Part shown: piece by piece, positions 1-7,073 of the stretch | Layout of the letters: each line of letters starts with the position of its first letter | Position numbering within the stretch: position 1 is the stretch's first letter | DNA from: an uncultured Eubacteriales bacterium | GTDB lineage: Bacteria; Bacillota; Clostridia; Oscillospirales; UBA644 | DNA length: 12,948 nt | Direction: 5' to 3' | Assembly (NCBI GenBank): GCA_934481505.1 | Contig: CAKSPP010000021.1 | Span: 1-12,948 of the forward strand | Program-made: the position numbers and the translations under genes | Notes under the pieces: generated by a model | The model's database searches: none | Told to the model about the DNA's origin: nothing | The model's input: only the letters and a program-made list of their open reading frames with translations

Positions 1-320
1 GTATTGAAGCAATCGAGAAGAACGCCTACTGCGGCAACGGCAAAGATAAGAAGCATTCTGAGAATCTGCGAAACTTTCATGGAAAGAGCCGCTTTCTTTT
101 CGTCTTTTATGACTGCCGCCTGAACGGTAAGCCCCATAAGAAAGAAATTGAGAATTCCCGTGACACCGCTTAAAAGATTTCCGAAAAGCACAGAAAGCGA
201 CCACTTGCCGATTACAAGAAAAACGGCTTGCGTGACGGCACTTAAAATAAGAACCCATACGGAAATATACAGGGTTTCTTTCATTACGGTTTTGTCAACT
301 TTTTCAAAGCTCAAAGCCAT
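1..320 (-). CDS. ATP synthase subunit I-like small membrane protein, 3' end cut off by the window edge
   Basis: The first 106 residues are visible and the C-terminus lies beyond the left edge. Hydrophobic segments fall at about residues 17-38, 44-66 and 87 onward, separated by a charged stretch (IKDEKKAA, about 71-78), so this is a small polytopic inner-membrane protein. The patterns FLVIGKW (34-40), FGNLLSG (46-52) and LNFFLMGLTVQ (57-67) resemble the small protein encoded just upstream of atpB in many clostridia and called ATP synthase subunit I, which is thought to help assemble the c-ring. That match is from memory of the family, not a search. The gene has its own promoter and lies downstream of the dnaE operon terminator, so it probably opens a new operon, and atp genes to the left would confirm the call. 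The annotated ATG has a ribosome-binding site only 2 bases away; see the separate entry for an alternative TTG start at 314. Confidence 0.65.
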   Translation of the reverse strand, partial: MALSFEKVDKTVMKETLYISVWVLILSAVTQAVFLVIGKWSLSVLFGNLLSGVTGILNFFLMGLTVQAAVIKDEKKAALSMKVSQILRMLLIFAVAAVGVLLDCFN

Positions 321-322
321 GT

Positions 323-328
323 CTCCTT
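323..328 (-). promoter_or_regulatory. Ribosome-binding site with ambiguous start choice (ATG 320 or TTG 314)
   Basis: On the minus strand AAGGAG is followed by only AC before ATG at 320. A 2-base gap is too short for normal initiation. The in-frame TTG two codons downstream (312-314) sits 8 bases from the same GGAG, an ideal distance. The protein may therefore start at TTG 314 and be two residues shorter. No other Shine-Dalgarno-like sequence is visible before the next Met at residue 13. Confidence 0.5.
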
Positions 329-348
329 CATAAAAACTTATTGTAATG

Positions 349-377
349 ATTATAACATTTTTTTACTGATTTGTAAA
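349..377 (-). promoter_or_regulatory. Sigma-A type promoter with extended -10 for the ATP synthase I-like gene
   Basis: On the minus strand, -35 TTTACA (372-377) and -10 TATAAT (349-354) are separated by exactly 17 bases, and TG-T precedes the -10 (extended -10). Transcription would start near 342, giving a leader of about 20 bases. It lies between the upstream operon's terminator (412-440) and the gene start, as expected for an independent unit. Confidence 0.75.
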
Positions 378-411
378 TAGTCAAAACCTTATAAATGCTA
401 AAAAATCTGGC

Positions 412-440
412 AAAAAAAAGCCGCCCGTCGGCTGACGGGC
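412..440 (-). terminator. Rho-independent terminator ending the hprK-murB-whiA-dnaE-orf108 operon
   Basis: GCCCGTC (423-429 on plus) pairs perfectly with GACGGGC (434-440) around a four-base loop, giving a 7-bp GC-rich stem. On the minus strand the stem is followed after GGC by a run of eight T (412-419). It starts 5 bases after the orf108 stop codon. The T-run is on one side only, so it acts on minus-strand transcription. Confidence 0.88.
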
Positions 441-445
441 AGAGA

Positions 446-772
446 TTATTTTGATTTATTGCAGCCGCAGGTAAAATATCCGACAAGAGATACGGAAAGT
501 TTGCCCTCCGCTGCTGTAAACCCAAGGTTTAAGAAAAGGTCTTCCAATCCCTTTCCTATATAATAAGCCTCTGTTTTTCCAGAATTTTCGAGAAAACCGA
601 GAACCGAAAGCACGGCGGCTCTTTTTTCTTCTTCCGAAGTTTCGCAATAAACGGAAAGTTCGGTTATTTCAGCCGACATCGGCAAAAAGAAACATTCGCA
701 TTTTTCCCTTCCGTCTTCGCAAAGCAGAAAGGAAAATTTTCCGTTTTCATATTTCTTTGTTACGGATATCAT
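446..772 (-). CDS. Small uncharacterised protein (108 aa) coupled to dnaE
   Basis: I do not recognise this protein. It is 108 residues, soluble, with no signal peptide or membrane segment. Six cysteines are present at 18, 25, 27, 43, 102 and 104, forming two CxC pairs (KCEC near the N-terminus and TCGC near the C-terminus) that might bind a metal. The middle (ITELSVYCETSEEEKRAAVLSVLGFLENSG, about 36-65) followed by EDLFLNLGF (77-85) faintly recalls the beta-alpha and closing-strand layout of GNAT acetyltransferases, but the acetyl-CoA loop is absent, so no function is assigned. Its ATG overlaps the dnaE TAA by one base (TAATG), and AGGTGA lies 4 bases upstream inside dnaE, so it is very likely a real gene translated by coupling. 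It is last in the operon and followed at once by the terminator at 412-440. Confidence 0.8.
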   Translation of the reverse strand: MISVTKKYENGKFSFLLCEDGREKCECFFLPMSAEITELSVYCETSEEEKRAAVLSVLGFLENSGKTEAYYIGKGLEDLFLNLGFTAAEGKLSVSLVGYFTCGCNKSK

Positions 773-3700
773 TATTTCACCTGTACTTTAAGGTCACCGA
801 GAATATTACGGAGTTCCGAAAGAAGAGTATTCGTTATGAGAACATTATTTGCACTGAATCTTGCCCTCTTGCCTTTATCTACAAAGCAGAATTCAACCGG
901 CGACGGACCTATATTCTGCGTAAGAAGATTTATGCAGCGATTAAGGTTAGGAGAATCGTTATCGGTTACCGTTACGACAAGGGTCTGCGTTCTCGGAACA
1001 TACGACCGTCTTTCGGGCATTTTTTCTATCTTCATATCGGGGCTTGTTATTTCCTGAATATCAGAGCAGATTATAGACGCCGTTTCGTGCGTTTCCTCTT
1101 CCTCCGATTCGTCGTTAAAGGAGTCGGATTTTATGCTGATTTTCCCTGAAATAAGGACAATTTTATCCTCTTCGAGCATTGACGAATATCTGTCGTAAGT
1201 TTTTGAAAACAAAAGAACTTCGATATTTCCCGTAAGATCCTGAAGCTGCAAAATCGCCATCATCGTATCGTTGCGGGTGAGCTTTTTAGTTACTTTCGAA
1301 AGAATTCCCATAATGGTGACGGGAGCGTTGTTTTTATATGTTTCGTTATCGTTGTTGATATCCGAAACGGTGGCGTAACCGCCCTCTTCGACCATATGGA
1401 CATATTCTTTCATCGGGTGGTCGGAAAGATATATGCCGGTAACCTCTTTTTCGTAGCTTAACTTTTCTTTCTTTGAATATTCCTCAACATCGGGATATTC
1501 ATAATCGGGTTCTTCGACTTCGGCACTGTCGAAAAGGGAAACCTGTCCCTGTTTCTGTTCTTTGACATAGCTGTAAAGGCTCTTTTTGATTTCAACAAAC
1601 GCAAGTTCAAGCTGGCGGCGGTTGTAGCCGAAAGTATCGAAAGCACCGCTTCTGACAAGGTTTTCGACGGTTCTCGAATCAAGGTCGTAGGAGGTCATCA
1701 TTCGCTGACAGAAGTCATAAAAACTCTTGAACTCTCCTGCTCTGTTTCTTTCTTCGATTATGTTTTCGACGACGGCACGTCCGACATTTTTGATTGCGAA
1801 AAGTCCGAAACGAATACAGTTGTTTTCAACGCTGAAAACAATATCGGATTTGTTTATGTCAGGCGGCAGGATTTCAATATCCTGTTCCTGTGCGGAAACG
1901 ATATAAGGAACCATTTTATCGGTTTTATCGATAACGCTCGTCAAAAGAGCCGCCATATATTCGTGTTTGAAATGACATTTCAGGTATGCGGTATAATAAG
2001 TAACAAACGCATAGGCAGCAGCATGCGATTTGTTAAACGCATATTCCGCGAATTTTATCATTTCGTCGAAAATGTCGTTTGCAACTTCCGCAGGAACTCC
2101 GTTTGCGACAGCTCCCGGAATTTCGACGGTTCCGTCCTCCGCCTTTTTGCCGTGAATGAATATTTCTCTCTCACGGGTCATGACATCCATCATTTTTTTA
2201 CCCATTGCCTTACGAACTATATCCGCACGGCCGTAGGAATATCCGGCAAGCTCACGGACGATCTGCATAACCTGTTCCTGATAAACCATACAGCCGTAAG
2301 TGACTTTAAGGCTGTTTTCAAGCAATGGATGTTTGTATTTTATGTTTTCGGGGTGGTTCTTATTTTGAATGTAGGTCGGAATACTGTCCATAGGACCGGG
2401 GCGGTAAAGCGAAATAATAGCTATGACATCTTCAATGGTTCTCGGTTTAAGAGAAATGAGGGTCTGTTTCATTCCGCCCGATTCAAGCTGAAATACGCCG
2501 TCGGTAAGTCCCTGCGACAACATTTCATAAACTTCGGGATCGGCAATGTCGACATTATCAATCTGGAAATCTGGAATTTTCTTTCTTATAAGCTTACAGG
2601 CGTCTTCGATAACCGTAAGGTTGCGGAGACCCAAAAAGTCCATTTTGACAAGTCCGATTTCTTCGTCGACTTTCATATTAAACTGGGTTACCGCCGTTCC
2701 GTCGTTTACGGCAAGCGGAACATATTTATAAATGGGTTTTTCGCCGATAACTATACCGCAGGCGTGAACCGACGCATGACGAGGAGATCCCTCAAGGCTT
2801 TCGGACATATCCATAATTTCGCGGACTCTCGCGTCGGAATCGTAAAGAGCACGAAGTTCGGGGGCTTTTTCAAGAGATTCGGCGATCGTCATTTTATCGG
2901 GAATCATCTTTGAAAGTTTGTTTGCCTCTGTATACGGGTAGTTAAGAACTCTCGCGACGTCTCTTATCGCGTTTTTCGCTTTCATCGTTCCGAAAGTAAC
3001 GATGTTTGCGACATTTTCGATTCCGTATTTCTTCTGAACATATTCAAAAACCTCGTGACGCCTTACGGGGCACATATCGACGTCAAAGTCAGGCATTGAA
3101 ATTCTTTCCGGATTAAGAAATCTTTCAAAAATCAGATTATATGTAAAAGGTTCGATATTAGTGATTTTCATGCAGTACGCAACAAGACTTCCCGCACCCG
3201 AACCACGACCGGGACCGATAGGAATTCCGTGGTCTTTTGCAAATTTTATAAAATCCCAGACTATAAGGAAGTAGTCGACAAATCCCATTTTGTTGATAAC
3301 CGAAAGCTCATATTCAAGTCTTTCTTTGAGTTCCGCAGTCTGTTTTTCTTTGGGATAACGCTTGTCAAAACCCTCATAGACTATTTTCTTCATATAGTCG
3401 AAGTGAGGCAACCCGTCCGTCCACTTAAAATAAGGCAGGAAGTAAACTCTGTTTTTGGAGTCGTCGATTTCAGGAAAACAGATATTGCACTGCTCGGCGA
3501 TTTTTGCGGTATTGTCGATTGCTTCGGGAACATATTCGAAAATACTACGCATTTCGTCTTCCGATTTCAGATAGAATTCGTCGGTCGAAAATCCCATTCC
3601 GTTTTCTTCGTCTATCGTCTTCTGAATCTGAACGCAGACAAGAACTCTTTGAGCTTTCGCGTCGGATTTTCTCATATAATGGGCGTCGTTTGTTGCCACA

Positions 3701-4299
3701 AGAGGAATTCCGGTTTCTTTTGAAAGGCGAAGTAAACCTTCGTTTACCTTTTTCTGTTCTTCAAGACCGTGATCCTGAATTTCAAGATAATAGTTGCCTT
3801 CTCCGAAAATATCGAGATATTCGAGAGCAATTTTCTTTGCACCCTCATAGTCGTCCGCAAGAAGTTTCTGCGGAACATCGCCCGCAAGACAAGCGGAAAG
3901 ACATATAAGATTTTCGTGATATTTACGCAAAAGCTCCATATCGACTCTCGGCTTATAGTAAAAGCCCTCCATATTCGCAAAGGAGACCATTTCTATAAGA
4001 TTGCGGTAGCCGTCCATATTTTTACAGAGAAGCACAAGGTGTCCGCTTGAAGCGTCATATTCCCTCTCTTTGTCAAAACGGGTTCTTGCCGCAGTATAGA
4101 CCTCACAGCCGATTATCGGTTTTATACCCTCTTTTTTTGCTGCCTTATAAAAGTCTATGGTGCCGTACATATTTCCGTGGTCGGTCATTGCACAGGCAGT
4201 TTGTCCCATTTCTTTTAAGAGGGGCATCATTTTCTTTATTTTACACATTCCGTCAAGCAGACTGTATTCCGTATGAACGTGGAGATGAACGAATGCCAT
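772..4299 (-). CDS. dnaE: DNA polymerase III alpha subunit (DnaE), full length
   Basis: This is the 1175-residue catalytic subunit of the replicative C-family DNA polymerase. The PHP domain spans about residues 1-210 and keeps every expected metal ligand: H7 and H9 (HLHVH), D16, H41 (TDHGN), E66, H87, C137, D205 and H207. The polymerase core follows with GPGRGSGAGS (362-371), the two catalytic aspartates D406 and D408 (PDFDVD) and the third, D554 (KMDFLGL). A helix-hairpin-helix/fingers region follows, then a canonical sliding-clamp motif QVSLF (919-923). An OB fold lies at about 993-1080 and a small C-terminal domain at about 1100-1175. It has no exonuclease insertion of the PolC type, so it is DnaE rather than PolC. 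The start ATG overlaps the whiA stop (TAATG), with AAGGAAGGAA just upstream, so translation is probably coupled to whiA. It is the largest gene of the hprK operon. Confidence 0.98.
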   Translation of the reverse strand: MAFVHLHVHTEYSLLDGMCKIKKMMPLLKEMGQTACAMTDHGNMYGTIDFYKAAKKEGIKPIIGCEVYTAARTRFDKEREYDASSGHLVLLCKNMDGYRNLIEMVSFANMEGFYYKPRVDMELLRKYHENLICLSACLAGDVPQKLLADDYEGAKKIALEYLDIFGEGNYYLEIQDHGLEEQKKVNEGLLRLSKETGIPLVATNDAHYMRKSDAKAQRVLVCVQIQKTIDEENGMGFSTDEFYLKSEDEMRSIFEYVPEAIDNTAKIAEQCNICFPEIDDSKNRVYFLPYFKWTDGLPHFDYMKKIVYEGFDKRYPKEKQTAELKERLEYELSVINKMGFVDYFLIVWDFIKFAKDHGIPIGPGRGSGAGSLVAYCMKITNIEPFTYNLIFERFLNPERISMPDFDVDMCPVRRHEVFEYVQKKYGIENVANIVTFGTMKAKNAIRDVARVLNYPYTEANKLSKMIPDKMTIAESLEKAPELRALYDSDARVREIMDMSESLEGSPRHASVHACGIVIGEKPIYKYVPLAVNDGTAVTQFNMKVDEEIGLVKMDFLGLRNLTVIEDACKLIRKKIPDFQIDNVDIADPEVYEMLSQGLTDGVFQLESGGMKQTLISLKPRTIEDVIAIISLYRPGPMDSIPTYIQNKNHPENIKYKHPLLENSLKVTYGCMVYQEQVMQIVRELAGYSYGRADIVRKAMGKKMMDVMTREREIFIHGKKAEDGTVEIPGAVANGVPAEVANDIFDEMIKFAEYAFNKSHAAAYAFVTYYTAYLKCHFKHEYMAALLTSVIDKTDKMVPYIVSAQEQDIEILPPDINKSDIVFSVENNCIRFGLFAIKNVGRAVVENIIEERNRAGEFKSFYDFCQRMMTSYDLDSRTVENLVRSGAFDTFGYNRRQLELAFVEIKKSLYSYVKEQKQGQVSLFDSAEVEEPDYEYPDVEEYSKKEKLSYEKEVTGIYLSDHPMKEYVHMVEEGGYATVSDINNDNETYKNNAPVTIMGILSKVTKKLTRNDTMMAILQLQDLTGNIEVLLFSKTYDRYSSMLEEDKIVLISGKISIKSDSFNDESEEEETHETASIICSDIQEITSPDMKIEKMPERRSYVPRTQTLVVTVTDNDSPNLNRCINLLTQNIGPSPVEFCFVDKGKRARFSANNVLITNTLLSELRNILGDLKVQVK

Positions 4300-5174
4300 T
4301 AGTTGTTTCCTTCCTTTTGATTTGCTTCTGCGAGTTTAGACAGTTTCTTTATAATTCTGAAAACCTTTGTTTTTGATATCGGAGGAGTGCACCTGTTTCC
4401 GAGCTGTTCGAGAGTGTCGGTGTCGAATTCTTTTCGCAGTTTTGCGACAGTCTGAATTTCGTCGCTTTGTTCTGCGAGAATTCCGATATCTTCAAGGTAA
4501 TTTATTGCTTTGATTGACGACTCCGCCGCGTCAAGAATTCTGTCGATATTGGCGTTGTCGCAGTTTGAATGTCGGTTTATGTTGTTGCGGAGCTGTTTTT
4601 CTATTGCGGCGTTCGCATAGTCAAACATAAAGTCGACCGCTCCGATTTCGGCAAGAAAATCTTTTATTGTGTCTGCGGAGCGTGTATATAAAATAGTTTT
4701 GCCGCGGCGATGCGACTTTTTGAAAAAAATGCTTTTTTTCGATAAAATTTTAAGCAGAAATTCCGCATTTTCGTCGGTATAAGTTCTGATTTCAAGGCGA
4801 TATTCCTTTTCGGGAGAAGAAATTGATCCGTCGGCAAGAAAAACGCCTCTTAAAAATGATGAAACGCAGCAATCGGAATCAAATTCACATAAAAAAGATT
4901 TAAGTCCCGAACTCTTCGCGATTTCCGAAACGGTTTCGTTCGGAAGTTCCTCAAAATAAAGTTTTCCGTTTTTAATTACATCCGAAATATTATATGTAAA
5001 TTCCGAAAAAAGCCTGTTGAAATAAGATAAAATTTCGGGATATTCCGAGGATATTTTTATATTGCCGTTCGTTATCGGCAGGAAAGCGAGAATACCCGAC
5101 ACAGTAGCCCGAAGGCAGCATTTTTTCTGTTTTTTATTAAAAAACGAACTTTTAAGATCGAGAGAATATGACAT
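4299..5174 (-). CDS. whiA: WhiA, LAGLIDADG-like/HTH regulator
   Basis: A 291-residue protein of the WhiA family: an N-terminal domain of about 85 residues, a LAGLIDADG homing-endonuclease-like fold, and a C-terminal helix-turn-helix. Diagnostic patterns are SSFLRGVFLADGSISSPEK (105-123), the linker helix region NCDNANIDRILDAA (204-217) and the C-terminal LRKEFDTDTLEQLG...PPISKT (246-269). In actinobacteria WhiA is a sporulation regulator; in Bacillus it binds DNA and influences division and chromosome segregation. WhiA proteins are generally regarded as having lost nuclease activity. The start is supported by AGGAGA overlapping the murB TAG and lying 4 bases before ATG. It sits 8 bases after murB and overlaps dnaE by one base. 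The usual neighbours rapZ and yvcK (glmR) are not between it and murB. Confidence 0.95.
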   Translation of the reverse strand: MSYSLDLKSSFFNKKQKKCCLRATVSGILAFLPITNGNIKISSEYPEILSYFNRLFSEFTYNISDVIKNGKLYFEELPNETVSEIAKSSGLKSFLCEFDSDCCVSSFLRGVFLADGSISSPEKEYRLEIRTYTDENAEFLLKILSKKSIFFKKSHRRGKTILYTRSADTIKDFLAEIGAVDFMFDYANAAIEKQLRNNINRHSNCDNANIDRILDAAESSIKAINYLEDIGILAEQSDEIQTVAKLRKEFDTDTLEQLGNRCTPPISKTKVFRIIKKLSKLAEANQKEGNN

Positions 5175-5182
5175 CTTTTCTC

Positions 5183-6076
5183 CTAATCAATATACCTGAT
5201 TTCTCTTTCGAGTTTTACTCCGAATTTTTCGTACACCTTTTCCTGAACCGCCGAAACGAGATTTTTGACATCTTCCGAGGTTGCTCCGCCGATATTTATA
5301 ATAAATCCGGAGTGTTTTTTACTTACCTGAGCACCTCCGACGGTAAGTCCTTTGAGACCACATTCATCGACCATTTTTCCGACAAACCAGCCCTCCGGAC
5401 GCTTGAAAACGCTGCCCGCACTCGGATATTCAAGAGGCTGCGTTGTTCTTCTTTTTTCGGAAAGCGTCGAGATTTCCGCCGTAATTTCTTCGGCAGATTT
5501 GTTTTCAAACATAAATTCCGAACGCAAAACGACATCTTCCGCAGTAAAAACACTTTTTCTGTAACCGAAAAGGTGTTCTCTATTGATTATAGTGTGGATT
5601 TCTCCGTCCGAACCGAGATATTCGGTTTTCACAAGAACATCGGAGATATTCTTCCCGTAGGCTCCCGCGTTCATTACGACCGCTCCCCCGACCGTTCCAG
5701 GTATTCCGCTCGCGAACTCAAAACCGCCGAGATTATGCGACATTCCGAAAGAAGCCACCCTTGACAAAGTTGCTCCGGCTTCCGCGGATATGGTATTTTC
5801 GCCCGTTTTTTCAATTGCCGCGGCTCTTTCGGTAAAAATTATCGGATATTCTATATCATAATCGGGGAAAAGGACGTTTGAACCTTTGCCGAGAACGAGA
5901 AATTTTTCGCCGCTTTCTTTGAAAAATCTGACTGTATCAATGATTTTTTCGGTCGTATCGGGAAAAATCGCAAGTAAAGCGTTCTTCCCTATTCTGAAAG
6001 TCGAATGTTTTGCAAGCGGTTCGTTTTGCAGAAACGCAATATTATTTTTTTCTGAAAAAGATATAAAATTATTCAT
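5183..6076 (-). CDS. murB: UDP-N-acetylenolpyruvoylglucosamine reductase (MurB, type II)
   Basis: A 297-residue FAD- and NADPH-dependent cytoplasmic enzyme that reduces UDP-GlcNAc-enolpyruvate to UDP-MurNAc in peptidoglycan synthesis. FAD-binding motifs are GKGSNVLFPD (63-72) and SGIPGTVGGAVVMNAGAYG (123-141). The compact GYRKSVF loop (171-177), without the longer insertion of the E. coli enzyme, marks it as type II. The catalytic serine is S222 in AGSVFKRP, followed by GWFVGKMVDECGLKG (229-243), SKKHSGFIIN (252-261) and the C-terminal LEREIRYI with the conserved glutamate. Length is normal for the family. Its ATG lies inside the end of hprK (8-base overlap), with AGGATG upstream as a likely ribosome-binding site. 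whiA follows 8 bases later. Confidence 0.97.
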   Translation of the reverse strand: MNNFISFSEKNNIAFLQNEPLAKHSTFRIGKNALLAIFPDTTEKIIDTVRFFKESGEKFLVLGKGSNVLFPDYDIEYPIIFTERAAAIEKTGENTISAEAGATLSRVASFGMSHNLGGFEFASGIPGTVGGAVVMNAGAYGKNISDVLVKTEYLGSDGEIHTIINREHLFGYRKSVFTAEDVVLRSEFMFENKSAEEITAEISTLSEKRRTTQPLEYPSAGSVFKRPEGWFVGKMVDECGLKGLTVGGAQVSKKHSGFIINIGGATSEDVKNLVSAVQEKVYEKFGVKLEREIRYID

Positions 6077-7016
6077 TATTCATCCTATCGAGAAGTTTTC
6101 TGTCAAGTTCTTTTGCGGCGTTAAAGCCGAGTTTACGCTGTTTATTGTTCATTGCAGCGACTTCGATAATAACAGCAAGGTTTCTTCCGGGCTTAATCGG
6201 GACGGTAATGCAGGGACATTTATTTCCGAGAATTTCATAAAATTCGTCGTCCATTCCGAGCCTGTCGTAGTCTTTCTTTTCATTCCACGGTTCAAGTTTT
6301 ACAACAAGATTTATATTTTCGGTATCTTTAACGGATCCCATACCGAATATGCGTTTGACATCGACAATGCCGATACCTCGAAGTTCTATGAGGTATTTTA
6401 TCAGTTCGGGAGCACTTCCGACAAGCGTTTTGTTCGATACTTTCTTTATTTCAACCGCGTCGTCGGCAACAAGTCTGTGACCTCTTTTTATAAGCTCGAT
6501 TGCCGTTTCGCTCTTTCCTATTCCGCTGTCGCCGAGTAAAAGAACCCCCTCGCCGTATACTTCGACAAGAACCCCGTGCAGAGTAAGTCTCGGTGCAAGG
6601 CATACGCTCAAAGAGCCTATCAAAGAGTGCATTACCGAACAGGTGGTGTCTGCCGCAGATAAAATCGGAACATTGAAATCCTCCGCCGCCTTTATCATTT
6701 CGGGAAGAGGTTTTAACATTTCTTCGTTAGCGATAATCAAAGCAGGTATTCCGGTTTTGAAAACGCCTGAAATTTTTTTATAAATTTCGTCCGATGTAAA
6801 ATTCTGCAAATAGGTGTATTCGGTAATTCCGATTATCTGAATTCTGGTTTCTTCAAAATGGTCGAAATAACCGATAAGCGGAAGACCGGGACGGTTTACG
6901 CCCGGATTTTTGATTATTATATTTTCTCCGAGCTCACCGGCAGTTTCCGGCATATGAACGACTTGCAGGTTCAGTTCTTCAATTATAGATCGGAGTGTAA
7001 CGCTCTGTTCAGCCAT
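6069..7016 (-). CDS. hprK: HPr kinase/phosphorylase
   Basis: A 315-residue bifunctional enzyme that phosphorylates and dephosphorylates Ser-46 of HPr (and Crh where present), controlling CcpA-dependent carbon catabolite repression. The N-terminal domain covers about residues 1-130. The catalytic domain carries LHGVLVEV (146-153, with the conserved His147), the Walker A motif GDSGIGKS (162-169), VADDAVEI (183-190), ELRGIGIVDV (211-220) and the family signature PGRNLAVIIEVAAMN (276-290). An upstream in-frame TTG at 7064 is rejected as the start because it coincides with the -35 box. ATG 7016 has GAGGTG 7 bases upstream. It is the first gene of its operon and overlaps murB by 8 bases. No catabolite-response element was recognised in its leader. 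Confidence 0.97.
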   Translation of the reverse strand: MAEQSVTLRSIIEELNLQVVHMPETAGELGENIIIKNPGVNRPGLPLIGYFDHFEETRIQIIGITEYTYLQNFTSDEIYKKISGVFKTGIPALIIANEEMLKPLPEMIKAAEDFNVPILSAADTTCSVMHSLIGSLSVCLAPRLTLHGVLVEVYGEGVLLLGDSGIGKSETAIELIKRGHRLVADDAVEIKKVSNKTLVGSAPELIKYLIELRGIGIVDVKRIFGMGSVKDTENINLVVKLEPWNEKKDYDRLGMDDEFYEILGNKCPCITVPIKPGRNLAVIIEVAAMNNKQRKLGFNAAKELDRKLLDRMNNE

Positions 7017-7023
7017 AATTATG

Positions 7024-7029
7024 CACCTC
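7024..7029 (-). promoter_or_regulatory. Ribosome-binding site fixing the hprK start
   Basis: GAGGTG on the minus strand lies 7 bases before ATG 7016 and inside the predicted transcript. This chooses ATG 7016 over the 16-codon-longer frame from TTG 7064, which begins in the promoter and could not be in the mRNA. Confidence 0.8.
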
Positions 7030-7035
7030 AAATAT

Positions 7036-7064
7036 ATTATACAACATCGGCACGAAAAATGCAA
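7036..7064 (-). promoter_or_regulatory. Sigma-A type promoter of the hprK operon
   Basis: On the minus strand, -35 TTGCAT (7059-7064) and a consensus -10 TATAAT (7036-7041) are separated by 17 bases. The start of transcription would be near 7029, so the leader is very short (roughly 13 bases) and begins almost at the Shine-Dalgarno sequence. It lies 9 bases downstream of the T-run that ends the previous operon. Confidence 0.8.
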
Positions 7065-7073
7065 TCGTTTCAG

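Noticed and set aside
349..384. TTGACT as -35 for the promoter before the left-edge gene
   Set aside because: It is 24 bases from the -10; TTTACA at 17 bases fits far better.
446..772. Firm assignment of the small protein after dnaE as a GNAT acetyltransferase
   Set aside because: Only a vague strand-helix pattern and an LGF near the end agree; the acetyl-CoA pyrophosphate-binding loop is missing.
1963..2913. 316-residue open frame on the plus strand opposite dnaE
   Set aside because: It lies wholly within dnaE, whose motifs are unmistakable. Its product is rich in F, R, N and H with no recognisable domain, as expected for an antisense shadow of codon bias.
5168..5764. 198-residue plus-strand frame opposite murB
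   Set aside because: Antisense to a well supported gene, no ribosome-binding site of note and no family motifs.
7017..7064. Sixteen-codon N-terminal extension of hprK from TTG 7064
   Set aside because: The TTG coincides with the -35 box, and the segment contains the -10, so it would not be transcribed. ATG 7016 has a proper ribosome-binding site and fits family length.
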